From Linanthus parryae (taxonomy: Eukaryota > Streptophyta > Magnoliopsida > Ericales > Polemoniaceae), in contig JALGPY010000006.1 in the NCBI GenBank assembly GCA_023055425.1, positions 91,919,935 through 91,983,934 on the forward strand: a stretch of 64,000 bases of DNA, written 5' to 3'. Shown in pieces: positions 46,777 to 58,407 of the stretch. A program made the translations under genes and the position numbers. Every line of letters begins with the position of its first letter. The first letter of the stretch is position 1. The notes under the pieces were generated by a model. That model searched no databases. It was given only the letters and a program-made list of their open reading frames with translations, and was not told the origin of the DNA.

Positions 46777-49700
46777 CTAGAGCCAATCTGGCGCATCTCG
46801 TATGCCCATACTCCTAGTGTGCCCTTCATGCTTCCACTGCGTGAGAGGCTTTGTAAGCGGGTCTGACAGATTATCATCTGTAGGAATCTTGCATATCCGA
46901 ACGTCTCCTCTATCGATAATATCTCGAATCAGATGGAACTTCCTGAGCACGTGCTTGGACTTCTGGTGCGACCTGGGTTCCTTTGATTGCGCGATCGCCC
47001 CAGTGTTGTCACAGAACAACTCCACTGGATCCGCAATGCTAGGGACCACACCAAGTTCAGAAACAAACTTTCTGATCCAAACAGCCTCCTTTGCTGCGCC
47101 ATTTGCAGCAATGTACTCAGCCTCTGTTGTAGAATCAGCTACCGTCTCTTGCTTGGAACTCTTCCAGCTCACCGCTGCTCCATTCAGGCAAAACACATAT
47201 CCCGATTGTGATCTAAAGTCATCTCTATCGGTTTGGAAGCTTGCATCAGTGTAACCCCTTACACGCAACTCTTCCTCACCGCCAAACATCAAGAAAGCAT
47301 CCTTAGTTCTTCTCAAGTACTTTAGGATGTTCTTGACAGCAATCCAGTGACTCTCACCTGGATTAGATTGGTATCTGCTTGTCATACTCAAGGCATATGA
47401 CACATCTGGTCTAGTACATAACATGGCGTACATGATGGATCCTATGGCCGAGGCATAGGGAATCCTACTCATGCGTTCCTTCTCAATCTCATTGGAAGGA
47501 CAACCACTCTTCGAAAGAGTGATTCCATGTGACATGGGCAAGAATCCCTTCTTGGAATCTTGCATGTTGAACCGTTTCAACACCTTGTCAATATATGTAC
47601 TTTGACTTAGGCCTAGCAACCTCTTAGATCTATCTCTATAGATCTTTATACCGAGTATATAGGCTGCTTCCCCTAAGTCTTTCATTGAGAAACACTTTCC
47701 TAGCCAATCTTTTACAGATTGCAGCATGGGAATGTCGTTTCCAATGAGTAGTATGTCATCCACATACAAGACCAGAAAAGCTACAGAGCTCCCACTAACC
47801 TTCTTGTAGACACAAGACTCATCTTCGTTTCTGATGAAGCCAAACTCTTTGACCACTTCATCAAAACGTCGATTCCAACTCCTAGAAGCTTGCTTCAATC
47901 CATAAATGGATCGTTGCAGCTTACAGACTTTGTTGGCTTGCTTTGGATCCTCAAAACCCTCCGGCTGTATCATATACACGTCCTCGAGGAGATTCCCATA
48001 AAGAAATGCTGTTTTGACATCCATCTGCCAAATCTCATAGTCGTAGTATGCTGCAATCGCAAGTAGGATTCGGATGGATTTGGTCATAGCGACTGGTGAA
48101 AAGGTTTCATCATAGTCAATACCATGAATCTGTCTGAATCCTTTAGCCACCAATCGGCCCTTATAGGTAATCACATTACCATCCATGTCGATCTTCTTCT
48201 TGAAGACCCACTTGCACCCTATGGGCCGCGCCCCATCAGGTGGTTCCACCAAAGTCCATACTTTGTTGGTATACATGGATTCCATCTCGGATCTCATGGC
48301 CTCAAGCCACTTCTGTGATTCTGGGCCATTCATGGCCTCCTCATAGGTAGTAGGCTCATCATCTATGAGCATCGTGTCACCGGAATCAGTTACGAGAAGT
48401 CCGTACCTCTCGGGTTCCTGGCGCACTCTACTAGATCTACGAAGCTCTTGTGTTACCTGAACAGGTGGATCCACAACTACTTGTGATTCCTGTTCATGTT
48501 CCATAATCGGTTCAGTAATTTGTGGTTCTTGAACTTCTTCAAGTTCTACATTCCTCCCACTTGCTTCTTTAGAGACAAACTCTCTTTCTAGAAACACGCC
48601 GGTCCGAGCAACAAACACTTTGTTCTCGGTTGGATTGTAGAAATAGTATCCCTTAGTTTCCTTAGGGTACCCCACAAATTTACACTTATCCGATTTAGGC
48701 CCTAGCTTGTCTGATTGTAAACGTTTTACATAGACATCGCAGCCCCAAATCCTCATGAACGACAGTGTGGGACGCCTCCCACTCCACATCTCATATGGTG
48801 TCTTCATGACTGATTTAGATGGAACACGGTTAATGGTAAAAGCTGCACTTAATAGAGCGTAGCCCCAAAACGATAATGGAAGATCGGTTTGACACATCAT
48901 AGACCGAACCATATCCAATAGGGTTCGATTCCTCCTCTCGGACACGCCATTCCATTGTGGCGTTCCGGGTGGAGTGAGTTGGGACACGATCCCACACTCT
49001 CTAAGATAGTCGTCAAACTCTTGGCTTAAGTATTCTCCTCCTCGATCCGATCGTAGAGCCTTGATACTTTTGCCAAGTTGCTTCTCTACTTCATTCTTGA
49101 ATTCCTTGAACACTTCAAAGGATTCGGATTTTGCCCTCATAAGGTACACAAATCCATATCTACTGTAATCATCAGTAAACGTAATGAAGTAGACATAACC
49201 ACCCCTGGCAGGCGTGGCAAATGGCCCACACACATCGGTATGTATGAGCGCCAATTGCTCACTAGTCCTTTCACCTTTCTTATTGAAAGGGGACTTTGTC
49301 ATTTTTCCCAATAAACAAGCTTCACATGTCTCATATGATTCAAAATCAAATGAGTCTAGCAATCCATCCTTATGGAGTCTAGATACACGTTTCTCATTTA
49401 TGTGGCCTAAACGACAGTGCCATAAATAAGCAGGATTTAAATCATTTATTTTAATCCGCTTGGTATTAATGTTGTAGACAGGATTACTTAGATCAAGGAC
49501 ATAAAGTCCATTAAATAATTGCGCACTAAAATAGTGAATATTATTCAAATAAAAGGAACAACAATTGTTCTTTATTGAAATAATAAAACCTTCCTTGTCC
49601 AAACAAGAAATAGAAATAATGTTTCTGCTCATAGCAGGCACAAAATAGCAATTATTTAATTCTAAAACTAATCCTGAAGGCAGAGATAGCTCGCAAACGC

Positions 49701-50727
49701 CTATGGCCAACGCAGCAACCTTTGCTCCATTCCCAACGCGCAGATCTACCTCCCCTTTAGCCAATCTTTTACTTCTCTTTAGATCCTGCATATTTCGACA
49801 AATATGAGATCCACATCCAGTATCTAATACCCATGATGTAGAGACAGTTAAATTGACATCTACAACGAAAATACCTGGTGGTGGTGGAATCACTATTCCA
49901 AGCCGCTTGTCCTCCAGATATTTTGGGCAGTTCCTCCTCCAGTGTCCAGGTTGACTACAGTAGTGACATTCACCCTTAGTCACGACCTTGGCAATCCCAC
50001 CAACAGGCTTAAGGGCTTGTTCCTTGGACTTAGCAACTGACTTGCCTTTGCCCTTGGAGGAAGAGGCAAACTTTTTACCCTTTCCTTTATGCACCATCAT
50101 AATGGCCTTGCCCTTACCCTTGTTGATGCTCTGTTCAGCCGTCCTCAACATGTTGAGCAAATCTGGCAGTGGTTTAACGATCTCGTTCATGTTATAGTTC
50201 ATAATGAACTGTCCATAACTCTCGGGCAACGATTGCAACACGAGATCGGTTGCCAACTCTTGGCCGACCGGGAACCCAAGCCGGGCGAGATTCTCCAAGT
50301 ACCCGATCATTCGGAGTACGTGGGGTCCCACCGGGTTCCCTTCTGCCAGATGACATTTGAACAGTGCCTTTGAGACCTCATACCTCTCTACCCTCGCCTG
50401 TTCTTGGAAGAGCTGCTTTAGATGTTCGATCATATCGACAGCATTCATGTTCTCATGTTGCTTCTGAAGCTCAGAGGTCATGGTGCAAAGCATTAGGCAG
50501 GCCGCATCATTAGCGTCATCAACACGCTTTTGATACGCCTTTAAGGCAGCAGGTGTCTGATTCTCTGGACCTTCTGGAACTTGCTCCTCTATTGCGTACA
50601 ACTTCTTTTCTTGCTTGAGAACAATTCTCAAGTTTCTGTACCAATCGAGAAAGTTGGTTCCTGAGAGCTTGTCCTTCTCAAGGACAGATCGTAGGGAATG
50701 TTGTGAACTCGATGAGTTGTTTGCCAT
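46777..50727 (-). CDS. Ty1/copia gag-pol polyprotein (intact, 1316 aa)
   Basis: Makes the capsid and enzymes for retrotransposition, acting in cytoplasmic particles and then at nuclear DNA. Domains: gag/UBN2-like 1-250; CCHC knuckle C254, C257, H262, C267; aspartic protease DTG 302-304; GAG-pre-integrase with zinc ligands H437, H442, C468, C471; integrase catalytic D498, D561, E597; IN-RT linker with acidic and proline-poor text about 720-790; RT about 820-1060 with YVDD 988-991; RNase H with D1161, E1204, D1240; C-terminus GIRDAPDWL. Start is MANNSSSSQHSL, conserved in the two decayed copies (10520 and 54340). Gag and pol share one frame, as usual for plant copia. No missing catalytic residue noticed. 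Family within copia (Tork/Angela-like) is my impression only. Confidence 0.97.
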   Translation of the reverse strand: MANNSSSSQHSLRSVLEKDKLSGTNFLDWYRNLRIVLKQEKKLYAIEEQVPEGPENQTPAALKAYQKRVDDANDAACLMLCTMTSELQKQHENMNAVDMIEHLKQLFQEQARVERYEVSKALFKCHLAEGNPVGPHVLRMIGYLENLARLGFPVGQELATDLVLQSLPESYGQFIMNYNMNEIVKPLPDLLNMLRTAEQSINKGKGKAIMMVHKGKGKKFASSSKGKGKSVAKSKEQALKPVGGIAKVVTKGECHYCSQPGHWRRNCPKYLEDKRLGIVIPPPPGIFVVDVNLTVSTSWVLDTGCGSHICRNMQDLKRSKRLAKGEVDLRVGNGAKVAALAIGVCELSLPSGLVLELNNCYFVPAMSRNIISISCLDKEGFIISIKNNCCSFYLNNIHYFSAQLFNGLYVLDLSNPVYNINTKRIKINDLNPAYLWHCRLGHINEKRVSRLHKDGLLDSFDFESYETCEACLLGKMTKSPFNKKGERTSEQLALIHTDVCGPFATPARGGYVYFITFTDDYSRYGFVYLMRAKSESFEVFKEFKNEVEKQLGKSIKALRSDRGGEYLSQEFDDYLRECGIVSQLTPPGTPQWNGVSERRNRTLLDMVRSMMCQTDLPLSFWGYALLSAAFTINRVPSKSVMKTPYEMWSGRRPTLSFMRIWGCDVYVKRLQSDKLGPKSDKCKFVGYPKETKGYYFYNPTENKVFVARTGVFLEREFVSKEASGRNVELEEVQEPQITEPIMEHEQESQVVVDPPVQVTQELRRSSRVRQEPERYGLLVTDSGDTMLIDDEPTTYEEAMNGPESQKWLEAMRSEMESMYTNKVWTLVEPPDGARPIGCKWVFKKKIDMDGNVITYKGRLVAKGFRQIHGIDYDETFSPVAMTKSIRILLAIAAYYDYEIWQMDVKTAFLYGNLLEDVYMIQPEGFEDPKQANKVCKLQRSIYGLKQASRSWNRRFDEVVKEFGFIRNEDESCVYKKVSGSSVAFLVLYVDDILLIGNDIPMLQSVKDWLGKCFSMKDLGEAAYILGIKIYRDRSKRLLGLSQSTYIDKVLKRFNMQDSKKGFLPMSHGITLSKSGCPSNEIEKERMSRIPYASAIGSIMYAMLCTRPDVSYALSMTSRYQSNPGESHWIAVKNILKYLRRTKDAFLMFGGEEELRVRGYTDASFQTDRDDFRSQSGYVFCLNGAAVSWKSSKQETVADSTTEAEYIAANGAAKEAVWIRKFVSELGVVPSIADPVELFCDNTGAIAQSKEPRSHQKSKHVLRKFHLIRDIIDRGDVRICKIPTDDNLSDPLTKPLTQWKHEGHTRSMGIRDAPDWL

Positions 50728-52406
50728 TTGGAATTCTACAAAAGGAAAATACGCAAGTTTTAGTATTTGTGAATTTTTGACTATATTTAATAATGGCTAG
50801 TTTATTAAATATAGCTCCCACTATTTTTCTTCGGATTAATAACCCTCAAGATATTAATGCGGAAAATATCCTTATATTTTCTAGTGGGCCAAGATCCATC
50901 TTTTCATCTCCTTATGAGCTTGCTTTGGCAAGTCACCCATAATTCGATTACTTCTTAGGTAGGAACAATTCCAATTGCATCCCATATGCAACTCTTGGTT
51001 CAACCGGGCAAATAACTCCTTATTTATCCATTCATATGGATAATCCCAATTGATTGCCTCTAGGTTTCTTAATCAAATTAATAGCCTAGTTGTGTTCAAC
51101 CTCTTATCTAAACAATTGCACATTGTTACGTGCCATCGCATTCCATCATTATGAACCAAGTCGCCATGCTTTGGCACGCACGAACTTGATAAATAATGAT
51201 GATAATGAGTGTTTAAATAACGAGAAGGCAAGAACACAATATTTTAAAATTTGAGGGATTTTTCAATTTTAATTATTTTGTTGATCAATATCAACTAATC
51301 TATCTATTTGAGTTTGGGCACAACTCCAAATAATAGATCCGGGTTGTCTAATTATCTTATTATCCTAATTGCATGCATCATCCATACACCAACCACACAA
51401 ATAATAAGACAATAAATAAACAACCACAAAACAGAAATTAAACGTGATATGGATATGGCCTTTTCTAGACTAAGATAATTCCAAGCCAATGGAATTATCT
51501 ATGAACCCTAAACAAACACATCTCCATGCGTCTTGATCTTTTGGTCCATCCTTCATAGTGATGTGGTGTGCTCCATGCTCCATGCTCCATCTTTTGTGGC
51601 TCCTTTGGCTTTGGGCTTCTTTTCTCCAATCTTGGCTAACAATCTACTTTATCTAGCACTAGCTAATATCTATTCTAAATAAAATAAATCTCACAAGTTG
51701 AGAAAAAAAATGGCACGCAGGCCATAAAACCCTAATTAATTATTACAATTAATTGATCAGCTCGCAGGCCGTAAAACCAAACCACAATTAAACATCCACA
51801 TCAAACCACATCCTAAGGCCATATCCAATCACCATGCGATTTGCACATAAACAGTTAAAATCCAATTTTTAACGCGCTTGGTCAATTTTAATTGATTTTA
51901 GGATTTCTAGGGTTAAAACGGTCCATGGGCCCAACAATCCAATTGCCCGGGCCCAAATAAGTGAACCATAAAGCCCTAGGGCCGGCCCGGCCCAAAACCC
52001 GCAAGCTAGGCCCGCGGGTTAGGGCCGCCCGCCCCCTTAGGGCGCCAAGCTTGGGCGGCAAGCAAGGGGGGCGGCTCCCTAGGGGCCGAACCTTCCTTGT
52101 GGAGGTTGTTTCCAAAACAACCTCCTTGCTTGGAGCCCAAGTTTGGTTGTTTCCTTGTTGTGGGAGAATTCCTTCTTCCCCAAGGATGCCCAAACCCTAG
52201 ATCTAAGATCCTAAAATTTCTCAAACTCACCAATTCATGCATCCAATGCAATAATTGGGTCTTGTTATGATTAATTCTTTGACAAATTGCATCCAATGCT
52301 TGATTTGTCTTGTTTTACGCGATAAACAACAAATTAAGGTGTAAAACAACAAGAATGTAACACATAAACTACGTTTATGCTCTATGACCTGTGGCTCTGA
52401 TACCAC
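50728..52406 (-). other. Leader of young F1 element
   Basis: 1679-nt untranslated leader between primer site and gag. A GC-rich segment at 51920-52130 interrupts otherwise AT-rich DNA. Short open frames only; nothing recognised. Confidence 0.85.
52392..52405 (-). promoter_or_regulatory. tRNA-iMet primer binding site of young F1 element
   Basis: TGGTATCAGAGCCA on the - strand, one base from the LTR end; the canonical plant initiator-Met primer site. Confidence 0.95.
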
Positions 52407-53835
52407 TGTAGGGTTTTGATTCATGGATCGCGCAAACGGAAGCATAATCAAACAAACAACCATGCAAAACCCTCCAAGGATCACAAGTCTAGATGCATAA
52501 CGATAGTGAAGGTAAGAAATCATAAACACACCTTTGGGTTCTCCTTGATGACTTCAAACGCGAATAGTGTCACGTTCTCTATAGTTGATCCACGCCTAGA
52601 GTTGTTCCTAGATCTCCAATCACCTTGGTGCTAGCCCGGATTGAAAGGAGGGTGAAGGAATCACGCAAAACGAGGCACCAAAAAATGGGCTCGGCCCTTT
52701 GTGGCGTCGGGGACAAGGGGCGGCGGCAATAGGGGGCGGCGTCCCTCTTTGCTTGCTCTCTCTCTCCTTTGTTCTCTCCTACTCTTGTTATGTTCTCTCT
52801 AGAGCATAAGTGTGTAGGGAAGGAAGGAAGAGGGTCCTTTATATAGTCCAACAACTCCTTGTTAACTACCTAAAGGACTTATTCTAGTCCTACTAGAATT
52901 CAATTTAGTCCCTTCCTTGCAAATTAGTCCCTACTAAGTTTGCAAGGGTTTGCAAAGTGATCCTTCTAATTAATTAATCCAATTAATTAATTCCACAATC
53001 TAGTACAACTCTATATAGCGTGTGACCCCATAGGTTCTATCTAGTTGGTAGCAACTCTTTGCTAATATGGAGCGGTTTCTAGCAAAACATCCATTCTAGC
53101 CAACTAATAGAATAGTCATCTAGACAACCTTGTACAAGTAATTGTCTCATCCCTTTGCCTCCATATCCGGATTGGACACGAGACATACAAGTCACACTCG
53201 TATATCCAATCCCTAGTTTCTCGATCCATGGAATAGCCTTATTCGTGCAAATAACATCAATATCCCATATATTGATTTATTTGAGTCTGGCCAGACATTC
53301 TATAAGCACTATCCTCGAGTGGCCTTGGATATTTGCTCCCGTTATGTGGGAGGGGCAAATCCTCTCTACGTCCACTACGATCTCTAAGCTTGCTTCTCAT
53401 TGTATCCAGTACACGCCTTTATAACTACCCAGTTACGGTGTAGCGTTTAACGCTACCAAGATCACAATGATCCACAACTAGAATATCTAGTGACTTCAAG
53501 TCTAAGGATGACAATATCATTGTACCCGAGAAGCACTTGTGACTCAACATAACGTGTATGTAGCCTTCTCGGTGATGGGTCAATCCAGTGCAACATTCCG
53601 TAATGCACACCTATGTGTTGGATCGTGATATCTCCATATCAATCCAACCCCATACTAGTCTATAGATGATTGTCCCATTTAATCATTATACTTGACTAGG
53701 GATATTTAAGATAAACAACACGATTGTAAATCTAAGGACTTCATTATATTAAATATCCAATAAATAATAAATGAATTTCTAGCCAATTACAAATTCATAC
53801 TAAACTAGATTGCCTCTAGGGCATCTATTCCAACA
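52407..53835 (-). repeat. 5' LTR of young F1 element
   Basis: 1429 bp; source of the transcript. Nearly identical to 45334-46762. Confidence 0.97.
52836..52846 (-). promoter_or_regulatory. TATA box of young F1 element
   Basis: CTATATAAAGG on the - strand inside the 5' LTR. Also present in the + strand copy at 43728 and nearly so in the solo LTR at 16403, so it is family-conserved. The start site is inferred to lie about 30 nt downstream. Confidence 0.65.
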
Positions 53836-53840
53836 ATTTT

Positions 53841-54339
53841 GTCTTCTCGTTACTTAAACACTCATCATGATCATGCTTTACCAAGCTCGTGCGTGCCAAA
53901 GCGGGGAGACTTTGTTCATCATGATCTGATGTGATGGCACAAGCAAGTAATGTACAACTGTTTGACTAAGAAGTTGGACGCAACTAGGTGATTTTAATAA
54001 GATTAAAATCCTAGAGGCAACCAATTGGGATTATATGTGGGAAAGATAAATAAGGAGTTATTTTCCCAATTGAACCAAAAGTTGCATAAGGATGCAATTG
54101 GAAATGTTCCTACCTAAATAACTAATTTTTTGGTGACTTGCCAAAGCAAGCTCGAAAAGAACTGAAATATGGATCGTGGACCCACTAGAAAATATAATGA
54201 TATTTTCCGCATTAATATTGAGGGTTATTAATCCGAGAAAAACAGTGTGAGCTATGTTTAATAATCTAGCCATTCTTACATGTAGTTATTTGTTCACAAA
54301 ATACTAAAATTTGTATATTTCTCATTTTGTAGAATTCCA
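53841..54339 (+). other. Second part of leader, truncated + strand F1 element
   Basis: Continues the leader cut at 45333; matches the antisense of 50745-51240 in the young element, which proves the two outer pieces belong together. Confidence 0.88.
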
Positions 54340-56645
54340 ATGGCAAATAATTCATTAAATATATCACATTCCCTACGAGCCGTCCTTGAGAAGGACAAGC
54401 TTTTTGGAACCAACTTTCTAGACTAGTACAGGAACTTTAGAATCGTTCTCAAGCAAGAAAAGAAACTGTACACTCTAGAGGAAGAAGTTCCTGCAGGTCC
54501 AGAACATAATACCCCTGCAGCCCTAAAGGCGTATCAGAAGTTCATTGATGATGCTAATGATGCGCCCTGCCTTATGATTTGCACCGTAAACTCTGGCTTC
54601 AGAAGCAACATGACAACATGGTTGCGTTTGATATGATAATTCACTTGAAGTAGCTCTTTGAAGAGCAGACAAGGGTTGAGCGGTATGAAGTTTCCAAGGC
54701 ACTGTTCAAATGTCATATGTTAGAGGGAAACCCTGTGGGACCTCACGTGCGCCGTATGATCGGGTACCTAGAGAGCCTCACACGCCTAGGGTTTCCCGTG
54801 GGTCAAGAGTTGGCGACTGATCTCATCTTGCAATCGTTCCCTGATAGTTATGGACTGTTCATCATGAACTATAACATGAATGAGATTGTCAAGCCTCTGT
54901 CAGATCTACTCTATATGTTGCGGACAGCTGAACAAAGCATCAACAAGGTAAAGGGAAAAGCCATAATGATAGTTAGCAAAGGAAAGAGCAAAATGTTTGC
55001 TTCTACCTCCAAACGGAAAGGCAAGTCAGTTGCCAAACCTAAGGAAGCTGCCCTTAAACCTGCTGATGGTGTTGCCAAGGGCGTGACTAAGGGTGATTGT
55101 CACTACTGCAGTCAGCCTGGACACTGGAAGAGGAACTGCCCAAAGTATCTGGAGGATATGAGGCTTGGAATAGTGATTCCACTACCACCAGGTATTTTTG
55201 TTATAGATGTCAATTTAACTATCTCTTCATCTTCGGTATTGGATACTGGATGTGGATCTCACATTTTTCAAAATGTGAGAGATCTAAAGAGAAGTAAGAT
55301 TGGCCAAAGGAAAGATAGATCGGTGCGTTGGGAATGGAGCAAAGGTTGTTGTATTGGCCGTGGGCGTGTACGAGCTGTCTTTGCCTTAAGGATTAGTTTT
55401 AGAATTAAATAATTTCTATTTTGTGTCTGCTATGAGCAAAAACATTATTTCTATTTCTTGTTTGGACAAGGAAGGTTTTGCTGTTTCAATTAAGGGCAAT
55501 CGTTGCACCATTTATGTTGATAGTATTCACTATTGTATATCCTTGATTTAAGCAATCTTGTATATAACATAAATACCAAGAGGATTAAAATGAATGATTT
55601 CAATCATTCTTATCTATGGCACTTTTGTCTAGGCCACATAAATGAGAAACGTGTATGTAGACTCCATAAGGATGGATTTCTAGACTCATTTGATTTTGAA
55701 TCATATGAGACATGTGAAGCTTGTTTGTTACGAAAGATGAAAAAGTCCCCTTTCAATAAGAAAGGTGAGAGGACTAGTGAGCAATTGGCGCTCGTGCATA
55801 CTGATGTATGTGGCCCATTTGCCACGCCTGACAGGGGTGGTTACGTCTACTTCATTACGTTTACTGATGATTTCAGTAGATATGGATTTGTATACCTTAA
55901 GAAGGCCGAATCTGAATCGTTTGAAAAGTTCAAAGAATTCAAGAATGTATTAGAGAAGCAGCTTGGCAAAAGTATTAATTCTCTACGATTGGATCGTGGA
56001 GGAGAATACTTGAGCCAAGAGTTTGACGACTATCTTAGAGAGTGTGGGATAATATCCCAACTCACTCCACCCGGAACGCCTCAATGGAATGGCGTGTTCG
56101 AGAGAAGGAATCGAACACTATTAGACATGGTTCGATCTATTATGTGTCACTGATCTTCCATTATCATTTTGGGGCTACGCTCTATTGTGTGCAGCTTTCA
56201 ACATTAATCGTGTTCCATCCAAAGAGGTCATGAAGACTTCATATGATATGTGGAGTGGGGGGGGGGGGGGCGTCCCACAGTGTCCTTCATGAGGATTTGG
56301 GGCTGCGATGTCTATGTAAAACTTTTACAATCAGACAAGCTCTGGCCTAAGTCAGATAAGTGTAAGTTTGTGGGATACCCTAAGGAAACTAAGGGATATT
56401 ATTTCTACAATCCAACCGATAACACAGTGTTTGTTGCCGGTCTGGCGTATTTCTAGAAAGAGAGTTTGTCTCTAAAGAAGCAAGTGGGAGGACTGTAGAA
56501 CTTGAAGAAGTTCGAGAACCACAAAACACTGATCCTACTATGGAACATGAACATGAACCACTAGATGTTGTGGGTGAACCTGTTCAAGTAACACAAGAGC
56601 TTCTTAGGTCGAGAAGAGTGCGCCAGGACCCAGAGAGGTATGGAC
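54340..56645 (+). pseudogene. Truncated F1 gag-protease-integrase (+ strand)
   Basis: Starts MANNSLNISHSLRAVLEKDKLFGTNFLD, then a stop and frameshifts. Gag is open again from 54717 to 55412 with knuckle CHYCSQPGHWKRNC (55099-55140) and protease VLDTGCGSHIF (55236-55268). A frameshift follows near 55300. GAG-pre-integrase and integrase are open at 55533-56153 with H..H..C..C, LVHTDVCGPF, RLDRGGEY (aspartate present) and QWNGVFERRN. A stop lies near 56152, and a 12-G run at 56259-56270 shifts the frame. The linker ends at PERYGLL (about 56645), where a gypsy sequence takes over. No RT or RNase H. Confidence 0.92.
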
Positions 56646-58372
56646 TTCTCTATTGTGCAAAAGTTGTTCCAGAAATTCAATTCAGTCAAGTATGAGAATA
56701 CTCCCAGGTCTGATAATCGACATGCAGATGATTTAGCTACTCTGGGATCAAATAATAGTACAGACAAGTGCCCGGCAAGAATTTTTATTGAGGTCAGGAC
56801 AACCCCTTCCCTGATTAAATATTTATGCAAAGATGATTTCATTGAAGACGAAGACTGGAGGAAGCCTGTTAGGCGCGCGATAGCTGAGGGGACAAGCAAG
56901 GAAAGTTGGGTATCCACCAAATTGTTCTGCATACACGAAAACTTGCTTTACTACAAAGGACCTGGAGGGATCCTGATGCGATTCGTCGCAGAAGAGGAAG
57001 GTCGAGACCTTCTTGAGAAGATACATGAAAGCTCTTGTGGAGAAAACGAGGTCTCAATCTCCAGAAAAATCTCATATGTACGAGATTTATTGGCCTCAAA
57101 TGTCATGTTATGCTGCAATCCTACAAGGCAAATGCGAGAGGTGTGCGTTAGTGAAGGATTCTATGGAAATTGCTGCAATTGACGACGATGTCGACTGGAG
57201 GAAACCTCTGATTGACTATTTGCCAGATGAAATTCTACCGAGCAATAAGAAGGAGGCTGACAAGCTCAAGAAGAAGTCGACCAGATAAGTGCTAAAAGAG
57301 AACCTGCTATAGCGGAAAGGACATGAGGGGAATCTACATATATGCTTAAACGAAAAAGAGATACAAGAATTCATGGAATTATCTCATCAAGTGGAGCAAC
57401 AGGAAGGCGTGAAACTTTGCAGACAACTTTTGACAGTCGGCTACTTTTGGCCAACCATGGAGGCTGACTGTCGCGCCGAAGGTCAAAAGGTGTTAATAAT
57501 GCCAATTCGATGGCAACTTGGTTCATGCTCTTGCAGTTGACTTGCACACCTTAGGAACTACTTGGCCATTTCATACACGGTCACTAGACTTTATTGGTCT
57601 TATCCGTCAAGCATCGCATGGAAACCAGTTCATTCTAATTGGAACCGCGCAATTCACCAAGTGGGTGTAAGCAGTTCCCCTCAAAACAGCAAATGCATTG
57701 GCTGTTGTCAAATTTATACAGGAGAACATCATTTACTTGTTTGGAATTCTTAATACAATCTTGTCTGACAATGGCACTCCCTTCGTTCATCGCCAAGTTG
57801 TCTCGAAGCTGATGGAGTATAATGTGAGGCAGGTATGCTCGACGCCCTACTATCCAAAAGGGAATGGACAAGTAGAGGCCACAAAAAAACTTTTCTGAGG
57901 ATTCTGAGCAAGATGGTCGCAGATGATCACAAGAAGTGGGGAGATTCTTTAAGTTTAGCATTGTGGGCTTATCACACATCACAAAGAAATCCTACAGGGA
58001 CTTCTCCATTCTAACTCTGCCAGGTTGGCATTCAGTGCTCTATACGAGAACCAACGCGACCATTATCTCATTCTACTCGAGGAGAAATGCGAGCAAGCCA
58101 AGAGGACGAATACGAAGTATAAGGAAAGGATTTCTCGAGCATAAAACAAGACTTTTCAGCATCGAGATTTTGCCGTTGGAGATTTAGTTATGCGAGCTTC
58201 TGACCATTGCATGCGCGAAGCAACTCACCCCAAGTTTGCTGCCAACTGGGAAGGTCCATTTAATGTGAAAGAATTCTTCGATAGTGGCTACTGCACAATC
58301 TTGAGATGTCATGGGACGGCCATAAACCCTTGTCTAGTTAATATGCATTGGCTCAAAAAGTATTATCCTTAG
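56645..58372 (+). pseudogene. Ty3/gypsy (Tat/Ogre-like) RNase H end and integrase
   Basis: RNase H C-terminal end first (MDFSIVQKLFQKFN..PRSDNRHADDLATLGS, 56640-56755). Then a linker and zinc-finger module (EDWRKPV..ENLLYYKG..LLEKIHESSCG..YWPQM..GKCERC, 56830-57150), followed by a second similar module (VDWRKPLIDYLPDEILP..EADKLKKK..ENLL.RKGHEGNLHICL..GYFWPTMEADC, 57187-57480). The integrase core is open at 57560-57898 except for one stop: LDFIGLI (catalytic D at 57587), LSDNGTPF, GNGQVEATKK (catalytic E). C-terminal part 58190-58372 (THPKFAANWEGPF) ends in LKKYYP, typical of this clade from memory. Frameshifts near 57000-57130, 57290-57500 and 57900-58180. Confidence 0.85.
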
Positions 58373-58407
58373 AACTTTTAATTCTTTTAATGTTGTATTC
58401 GATGATT

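Larger units (their letters stand above)
45334..53835 (-). mobile_element. Young, apparently intact F1 copia retrotransposon
   Basis: 8502 bp with two 1429-bp LTRs, a perfect 5-bp target-site duplication ATTTT (45329-45333, 53836-53840), a perfect initiator-Met primer site, a polypurine tract, and one uninterrupted 1316-codon gag-pol frame. By eye the LTRs differ at only three positions (near 45613/52686, 45796/52869, 46443/53516), about 0.2%. It is inserted in the leader of an older F1 element in the opposite orientation. All parts needed for autonomy appear present; activity is not shown. Confidence 0.97.

Noticed and set aside
49988..50373. Open frames on the + strand opposite the young polyprotein (also 46802-47254)
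   Set aside because: They are shadows of the strongly supported - strand coding frame, with no domain pattern.
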